64,000 nt of DNA from Phytobacter massiliensis JC163 (GTDB lineage Bacteria; Pseudomonadota; Gammaproteobacteria; Enterobacterales; Enterobacteriaceae). A program made the translations under genes and the position numbers. The stretch spans positions 995,891 to 1,059,890 of the forward strand of contig NZ_HE578945.1 in assembly GCF_000321045.1 (NCBI RefSeq), read 5' to 3'. Shown piece after piece: positions 59,013 through 64,000 of the stretch. The first letter of the stretch is position 1, and every line of letters starts with the position of its first letter. The notes beneath the pieces were generated by a model that saw only the letters and a list, made by a program, of their open reading frames with translations, ran no database searches and was not told the DNA's origin.

Positions 59013-59033
59013 GCTCCCTGCCAGGCAGGGAGC
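59013..59033 (-). terminator. Hairpin after ldhA
   Basis: Perfect 10-base stem GCTCCCTGCC/GGCAGGGAGC with a one-base loop, starting just after the ldhA stop. T-tract short. Confidence 0.6.
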
Positions 59034-59040
59034 GTGATTT

Positions 59041-60030
59041 TTAGAACAGGGCGTTGGGGCAGCTTTCGCCGTTTTCCAGCTGACGAAGGTTATCGAGCGT
59101 GGTTTCCGAGATGCTGATCAGCGCCTCGGCGGTCAGGAATGCCTGATGGCCGGTAAACAGGACGTTATGGCAGGCGGAGAGACGGCGGAACACGTCATCC
59201 TGAATGACGTCGTTGGACTTATCTTCAAAAAACAGGTCGCGCTCGTTCTCATAAACGTCCATGCCCAGCGCGCCGATTTTCTGCGTTTTCAGGGCTTCGA
59301 TAGCCGCCTGAGAATCAATCAGGCCGCCGCGGCTGGTGTTAATGATCATCACACCATCTTTCATCTGCTCAAAGGCGCTACGGTTGAGCAGATGGTAGTT
59401 TTCCGGCGTCAGCGGGCAGTGGAGAGAGATAACGTCAGACTGGGAGAAGAGCGTAGCCAGGTCAACATACTCTACCCCCAGATCCAGCGCCGCCGCGCTC
59501 GGATACGGGTCAAACGCCAGCAGACGCATACCGAAGCCTTTCAGAATGCGCAGGGTGGCGACGCCAATCTTACCGGTACCAATAATCCCTGCCGTTTTAC
59601 CGTACATGGTGAAACCGGTTAACCCCTCCAGCGAGAAGTTAGCGTCGCGGGTGCGCTGATAGGCGCGGTGAATACGGCGGTTGAGGGACATCATCAGGCC
59701 GATAGCGTGTTCCGCTACTGCCTCGGGAGAGTAGGCGGGTACGCGAACGACCTTCAGGCCCAGCTCTTTGGCCGCATCCAGATCGACATTATTGAACCCG
59801 GCGCAGCGCAGGGCGATGTACTTCACGCCGTGCTTCTGCAGCTCTTCCAGCACCGGGCGACTGCCGTCGTCGTTAACGAAAATACAGACTGCTTCACAGC
59901 CGTTAGCCGTTTTTGCTGTTTTTTCAGTTAACAGAAAGTCAAAAAATTCAAGCTCGAAGCCAAACTGCTCATTTACATGCTGCAAATACTTTTTATCGTA
60001 TTGCTTTGTACTGTATACCGCGAGTTTCAT
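59041..60030 (-). CDS. ldhA: D-lactate dehydrogenase (fermentative)
   Basis: 329-residue NAD-dependent D-lactate dehydrogenase, E. coli length. It reduces pyruvate to D-lactate under fermentation. The nucleotide motif GTGKIG, the catalytic Arg in NTSRGGLID, Glu in YENE and His in FTGHQAF are all visible. Divergent from ydbH, with 208 bases between that must hold both promoters. Confidence 0.97.
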   Translation of the reverse strand: MKLAVYSTKQYDKKYLQHVNEQFGFELEFFDFLLTEKTAKTANGCEAVCIFVNDDGSRPVLEELQKHGVKYIALRCAGFNNVDLDAAKELGLKVVRVPAYSPEAVAEHAIGLMMSLNRRIHRAYQRTRDANFSLEGLTGFTMYGKTAGIIGTGKIGVATLRILKGFGMRLLAFDPYPSAAALDLGVEYVDLATLFSQSDVISLHCPLTPENYHLLNRSAFEQMKDGVMIINTSRGGLIDSQAAIEALKTQKIGALGMDVYENERDLFFEDKSNDVIQDDVFRRLSACHNVLFTGHQAFLTAEALISISETTLDNLRQLENGESCPNALF

Positions 60031-60238
60031 AAGACTTTCTCCAATGTGATTTGATTCACAGTAACATGACTCAAATATTTATGTAAATTCTAAAAAATAA
60101 TTTATAAACAGGCACCTGTAATTAATTTTAAAACATCTACGCTTAAAAGGGGCAGTAACTTCTTTTGCCGGGCCAAACATGACACAATAATCGCCATAAC
60201 CGGCTTAATCATATGCAAAATCAGGATATTAACTGCCC

Positions 60239-62878
60239 ATGAAGGGTAAATACAAAGCCGCTATCGCGCTGGTACTACTGTTTATACTGCTGCCGCTAAC
60301 GCTTCTGCTGACCCTTGCGCAGTGGGTGCCGACGCTCGCCGGTATCTGGCTACCGGCGGGTACCCGTATCGCTCTGGATGAGAGCCCCCGCCTGACGCTG
60401 CGTTCGCTGCATATCCCGGAACTGCGCTATCTGGTTGAAGACTGCCCGCTGGCTCGTCTGACCAATGCCACGCTGACCCATCCCAGCCGCTGGAAACTGG
60501 AGGCGGATGCGCTTGATATCAATACTGCCTGCCTGAATAAACTGCCGCAAAGTGAACCGTCACCCGCCGCGCCAAAAACTTTAAAAGAGTGGCAGGCGAT
60601 GCTTCCCGGCAGCTGGATCGATATTAAACGCCTGACCTTTTCCCCCTGGCAGGCCTGGGAGGGGCGACTCTCGCTGGCGCTGACCCCGCAACGACAGCAG
60701 CTACATTACCGCGGCGAGCGTCTGGCTTTTGACGCGCAGCTGGCGGGGCAGGCCCTGACCCTCTCTAAACTTGAGATGCGCCTGTTTGATGACAAGCCCC
60801 CCGTTACGCTGGGAGGCGAATTTACGCTACCCGTTTTCCCAGCGGGCGTGCCGGTTAACGGCCATGCGCAGACCACGCTAACGGTGCCAGGGGAGCCGGT
60901 CATCGTCGATGCGGAGCTGGAGTGGCGCGAAAATGAGGGCCAGCTCATTGTGATGGCGCGGGGCAATCCTGAGCCGCTGTTAGACCTTCCCTGGCAGGCA
61001 ACGCCGGCGCGGTTCACCATTAGCGACGGGCGCTGGAACTGGCCTTATCAGGGCTTCCCGCTAAGTGGACGCGTCGGCCTGCACATTGATGACTGGCAGG
61101 CCGGCATCGAAAAAGCGCGGATCAGCGGGCGGCTGAACGTCCTGACCCAGGGCAACGCCGGCAAGGGTAATGCGGTGTTGAATTTTGGGCCGGGGCGGCT
61201 GGGTATGGATCAGAGCGATATGCCGATGCGCCTCACCGGCGAGGCGAAGCAGGGCGAGATGATCTTCTACGCGTCGCTTCCGGCGCAGCTAACCGGCCCG
61301 TTAAGCGATCCGCTTCTGGCCTTCACCCCAGGCGCGCTGCTGCGCTCGCGCGGTCGGGTGATCGACGCCCTCAATATTGATGAAATTCGCTGGCCGCTTG
61401 CGGGCGTCAAGGTTACGCAGCGCGGCGTGGACGGGCGTCTGCAGGCCATTTTGCGGGCTCACGAGAATCAGATGGGCGACTTTGTCCTGCATCTCGACGG
61501 CCAGGCACGCGACTTTTTGCCCGATGCGGGGCTCTGGCAATGGCGATACTGGGGGGAGGGAAACTTCATTCCAATGCATGCGCGCTGGGACGTAGCAGGC
61601 CGCGGCGAGTGGCGAGATAACGTGATTCTTCTTAGCGCGCTCTCTACCGGCTTCGATCAGCTCCAGTACGGCACGATGCGCATCAACGCGCCAAGACTGG
61701 TGCTCAACCAGCCAATCCGCTGGCTACGGGACGAGGCGCAACCGCATTTCAGCGGCGCGCTGACCCTGGACGCCGAAGAGACAACCTTTAGCGGCGGCAG
61801 CCGGCTCCCGCCGTCAACCCTGAATTTTAGCGTTAGCGGCAGCGAGCCTACCGTTTTCCAGTTTAAAGGAGACCTGCGCGCCGATGAGATAGGGCCAGTG
61901 CGGGTCAACGGACGCTGGGATGGCGAGCGCTTGCGCGGCCAGGCCTGGTGGCCGAAGCAGGCGCTGAATGTCTTCCAGCCGCTGGTTCCCCCGGAGTGGA
62001 AAATGCGCCTGCTGGACGGGGCGCTGTATGCGCAGGTTGCTTTTTCCGCCGCCCCCGGACAGGGGTTTGAGGCAGGCGGCCACGGCGTATTGCGCGACGG
62101 CGGCGCATGGATGCCGGACAATCAGTTTTCCGGCGTCGACTTTATTCTACCGTTTCGTTACCACGAAGGACGCTGGCAACTTGGCACCCGTAGACCCGTC
62201 TCCCTGCGCATTGGCAAAGTGGTCAACCAGGTCACCGCCAGCAATATTGCTGCCGATTTACAGGGTAGCTATCCGTGGACCGAAGCGAATCCACTGCAAC
62301 TGAGCGATGTCAGCATTGACGTGCTCGGCGGAAAAGTCACCCTGCGCCAGCTCCGTCTGCCCCAGCATGATGCGGCGCTGTTACGCTTGCAGAACATCTC
62401 TTCCAGCGAGCTGATAAGCGCCATAAAAGCCAAACAGTTCGCGCTGTCCGGCCCGATTGACGGCGCCTTGCCGCTGTGGCTCGATAACAATGCGTGGATC
62501 ATCAAAGATGGTTGGCTGCACAACCCTGGCGCCATGACGCTGCGGGTCGATAAGGACACCGCCGATGCGCTGGTAAAAGATAATATGGCGGCTGGCGCGG
62601 CCATCAACTGGCTACGCTATATGGAAATCTCGCGCTCATGGACAAAAATCAATCTCGACCGGCAGGGGCTTCTTACTATGCAGGCCGCGCTGAAAGGCAC
62701 CAGCTACGTGGAAGGGAAAAGCAATACGGTCAACCTGAACTATGCCCACGAAGAGAATGTCTTTGAACTGTGGCGCAGCCTGCGTTTCGGCGACAATCTC
62801 CAGTCGCTGCTGAAACAACATGTAAAACTGCCTGCCGCGCCCTGCGCAAATGGAAAGCAATGTGAGGAAAACCGATGA
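60239..62878 (+). CDS. ydbH: AsmA-like intermembrane phospholipid transport protein YdbH
   Basis: 879 residues, same length as E. coli YdbH. One N-terminal inner-membrane helix (about 8-28) anchors a long beta-rich, groove-forming periplasmic domain of the AsmA-like family. In E. coli YdbH, TamB and YhdP are redundant in moving phospholipids to the outer membrane. It works with the outer-membrane lipoprotein YnbE, encoded next, whose start overlaps the ydbH stop by four bases. Confidence 0.95.
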   Translation: MKGKYKAAIALVLLFILLPLTLLLTLAQWVPTLAGIWLPAGTRIALDESPRLTLRSLHIPELRYLVEDCPLARLTNATLTHPSRWKLEADALDINTACLNKLPQSEPSPAAPKTLKEWQAMLPGSWIDIKRLTFSPWQAWEGRLSLALTPQRQQLHYRGERLAFDAQLAGQALTLSKLEMRLFDDKPPVTLGGEFTLPVFPAGVPVNGHAQTTLTVPGEPVIVDAELEWRENEGQLIVMARGNPEPLLDLPWQATPARFTISDGRWNWPYQGFPLSGRVGLHIDDWQAGIEKARISGRLNVLTQGNAGKGNAVLNFGPGRLGMDQSDMPMRLTGEAKQGEMIFYASLPAQLTGPLSDPLLAFTPGALLRSRGRVIDALNIDEIRWPLAGVKVTQRGVDGRLQAILRAHENQMGDFVLHLDGQARDFLPDAGLWQWRYWGEGNFIPMHARWDVAGRGEWRDNVILLSALSTGFDQLQYGTMRINAPRLVLNQPIRWLRDEAQPHFSGALTLDAEETTFSGGSRLPPSTLNFSVSGSEPTVFQFKGDLRADEIGPVRVNGRWDGERLRGQAWWPKQALNVFQPLVPPEWKMRLLDGALYAQVAFSAAPGQGFEAGGHGVLRDGGAWMPDNQFSGVDFILPFRYHEGRWQLGTRRPVSLRIGKVVNQVTASNIAADLQGSYPWTEANPLQLSDVSIDVLGGKVTLRQLRLPQHDAALLRLQNISSSELISAIKAKQFALSGPIDGALPLWLDNNAWIIKDGWLHNPGAMTLRVDKDTADALVKDNMAAGAAINWLRYMEISRSWTKINLDRQGLLTMQAALKGTSYVEGKSNTVNLNYAHEENVFELWRSLRFGDNLQSLLKQHVKLPAAPCANGKQCEENR

Positions 62879-63063
62879 AGACGCTGGCCGTGATAATGAT
62901 GGCGATGCCCCTGGCGGCGTGCACGCCGCGTATTGAAGTCGCAGCGCCAAAAGAGCCTATCACTATCAATATGAATGTGAAGATCCAGCACGATATCAAT
63001 ATCAAAGCGGATAAAGAGGTGGAGACGCTGCTGGAGCAGCAGGAAATCAAAGCCAGAGAGTAA
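62875..63063 (+). CDS. ynbE: YnbE lipoprotein
   Basis: 62-residue outer-membrane lipoprotein (61 in E. coli). Signal peptide with lipobox LAAC at about residues 13-16, then the strongly conserved TPRIEVAAPKEPITINMNVK core. In E. coli YnbE forms a beta-stacked multimer that bridges to the C terminus of YdbH. The C-terminal 15 residues differ from E. coli. In E. coli ydbL follows; here it does not. Confidence 0.93.
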   Translation: MKTLAVIMMAMPLAACTPRIEVAAPKEPITINMNVKIQHDINIKADKEVETLLEQQEIKARE

Positions 63064-63139
63064 ATCTGCCTTGCTCGCGGCACAGGCAGAGATTATTCTG
63101 CTGTGACAGTAGGGATGCTTCAACCATCAAGGAATGATG

Positions 63140-63745
63140 ATGACGCTTTACACACTAAAGCCTGTTTTTCAGGGGCTTTTACGCCCCGCAATGTTCTGGC
63201 TCAATCGCCGTCAGGTCACCGCAAACCACGTTACGCTCGCCGCAGTCGGGCTTTCCCTCGTTACCGGCGCGGCGCTGGTGTTATTTCCCTGTCCCGGATT
63301 GTTCATTCTGCTGCCCGTGGTGCTGTTTGTGCGGATGGCGCTTAACGCGCTGGATGGCATGCTGGCGCGCGAGTGTCAGCAGCAGTCACGGCTGGGCGCT
63401 ATGCTCAACGAAACGGGAGACGTGCTTTCGGATATCGCGCTCTATCTTCCCTTTATCGCACTTCCCGACAGCAACGCGCCTTTGGTGCTGATCATGCTGT
63501 TGTGCATGGTGATGACTGAATTTTGCGGCCTGCTGGCGCAAACCCTTAACGGCGCGCGCAGCTACGCAGGGCCGATGGGGAAGAGCGACAGGGCATTCGC
63601 TTTTGGCGCATGGGGGCTGGCAATCTCCGTATGGCCGCCGTGCGGGCAGTGGAATAATGCGGTTTGGGCGGTGGCTATCGTGTTGTTGATATGGACGTCC
63701 GTTAATCGCTGCCGTAGCGCCTTGCCTGGCAAGGCGGCAAAATGA
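63140..63745 (+). CDS. ynbA: YnbA, CDP-alcohol phosphatidyltransferase family
   Basis: 201-residue inner-membrane protein, E. coli length. The CDP-alcohol phosphotransferase motif D-G-x2-A-R-x8-G-x3-D-x3-D is visible as LDGMLARECQQQSRLGAMLNETGDVLSD. About five membrane segments. With YnbB (CDP-diacylglycerol synthetase-like) it forms a possible phospholipid synthesis pair. Three ATG codons in a row begin the frame; I use the third (63140), which gives the E. coli length and a better distance from AAGGA. Its stop overlaps ynbB. Confidence 0.93.
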   Translation: MTLYTLKPVFQGLLRPAMFWLNRRQVTANHVTLAAVGLSLVTGAALVLFPCPGLFILLPVVLFVRMALNALDGMLARECQQQSRLGAMLNETGDVLSDIALYLPFIALPDSNAPLVLIMLLCMVMTEFCGLLAQTLNGARSYAGPMGKSDRAFAFGAWGLAISVWPPCGQWNNAVWAVAIVLLIWTSVNRCRSALPGKAAK

Positions 63746-64000
63746 TGCTGCTGGAAAAATCGCTTTCCGCCATTGTCGCCTTGTTGCTGGTAGCCATGCT
63801 GATTAATGGGATGCTGCTCATTTTGCGCCCCGGCAAGGACTGGCGCGAACTGACGCTGCGTATTCGCACCTGGTGGGCGATCGTTATTGTCTTTTCGCTC
63901 GCGCTGTTAAGTCCGCAGTGGCTGGCGCTCACTTTCTTTGCTCTCGTCAGCTGTATGGCGTTGAAAGAGTTTCTCACGCTGGTGCCCGTACGCCATTCCG
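63742..64000 (+). CDS. ynbB: YnbB, CDP-diglyceride synthetase-like protein, 3' end cut by window
   Basis: First 86 residues of YnbB, a phosphatidate cytidylyltransferase-like membrane protein of about 298 residues in E. coli. The first membrane helix (LSAIVALLLVAMLINGMLLI) is followed by LRIRTWWAIVIVFSLALL and a third hydrophobic stretch, resembling E. coli YnbB. The start ATG overlaps the ynbA stop by four bases; a second ATG follows at once. It runs past the window end. Confidence 0.9.
   Translation, partial: MMLLEKSLSAIVALLLVAMLINGMLLILRPGKDWRELTLRIRTWWAIVIVFSLALLSPQWLALTFFALVSCMALKEFLTLVPVRHS

Overview
The window is a chromosomal segment of a member of the Enterobacterales, close to Enterobacter, Cronobacter, Kosakonia or Leclercia. 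Gene order largely follows the Escherichia coli K-12 trp-cysB-acnA-pyrF-fabI-sap-psp-tyrR-mppA-ldhA region, and most proteins have the E. coli length to within a few residues. GC content is high in coding regions. I see no tRNA, rRNA, CRISPR array, prophage or transposase. The genus is inferred only from gene content, chiefly an rpfF/rpfR pair of the kind known from Cronobacter and Enterobacter relatives.

Layout. 1-5.1 kb: rnm (partial), yciO, rluB, then btuR-yciK on the minus strand, sohB, yciN. 5.4-13.6 kb: topA, cysB, three small genes (ymiA, yciX, ymiC), acnA (frameshifted), ribA. 13.7-18.8 kb: pgpB, the lipopolysaccharide regulators lapA-lapB, pyrF-yciH, osmB, yciT. 18.8-26.5 kb: yciZ, a DSF-type fatty acid signal synthase (rpfF) tail-to-tail with its PAS-GGDEF-EAL receptor (rpfR, the pdeR/gmr orthologue), rnb (frameshifted), yciW, fabI. 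26.9-28.2 kb: an orphan fimbrial adhesin-like gene and a REP element. 28.2-36.7 kb: sapABCDF, then pspF divergent from pspABCDE. 36.8-45.3 kb: ycjX (frameshifted twice)-ycjF, tyrR, tpx, an ERIC element, ycjG, mpaA, mppA. The first three genes of the last group are a stress operon and aromatic regulator, while ycjG, mpaA and mppA form a murein tripeptide recycling cluster. 45.3-54.3 kb: accessory genes not found at this place in E. coli K-12: a GH43 xylosidase and GPH transporter pair, a 62-residue protein, a chemoreceptor with no periplasmic sensor domain; then zntB, the sRNA gene fnrS, a 49-residue proline-rich protein gene, ttcA and an acetyltransferase. 54.4-64 kb: ydbK, ydbJ, hslJ, ldhA, ydbH-ynbE (with ydbL missing), ynbA, ynbB (partial).

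The most interesting system is rpfF/rpfR: a crotonase-fold synthase that should make a cis-2-unsaturated fatty acid signal, next to a receptor that turns over cyclic di-GMP and carries an N-terminal domain known to bind RpfF. E. coli K-12 keeps only the receptor. A second candidate is the small gene after fnrS, whose Shine-Dalgarno sequence is perfectly complementary to bases overlapping the end of the fnrS terminator.

Three core genes (acnA, rnb, ycjX) carry four single-base indels in total, three of them in homopolymer runs. Repairing each restores a protein of the family length, so sequencing error is the leading explanation and should be excluded before calling any of them broken.
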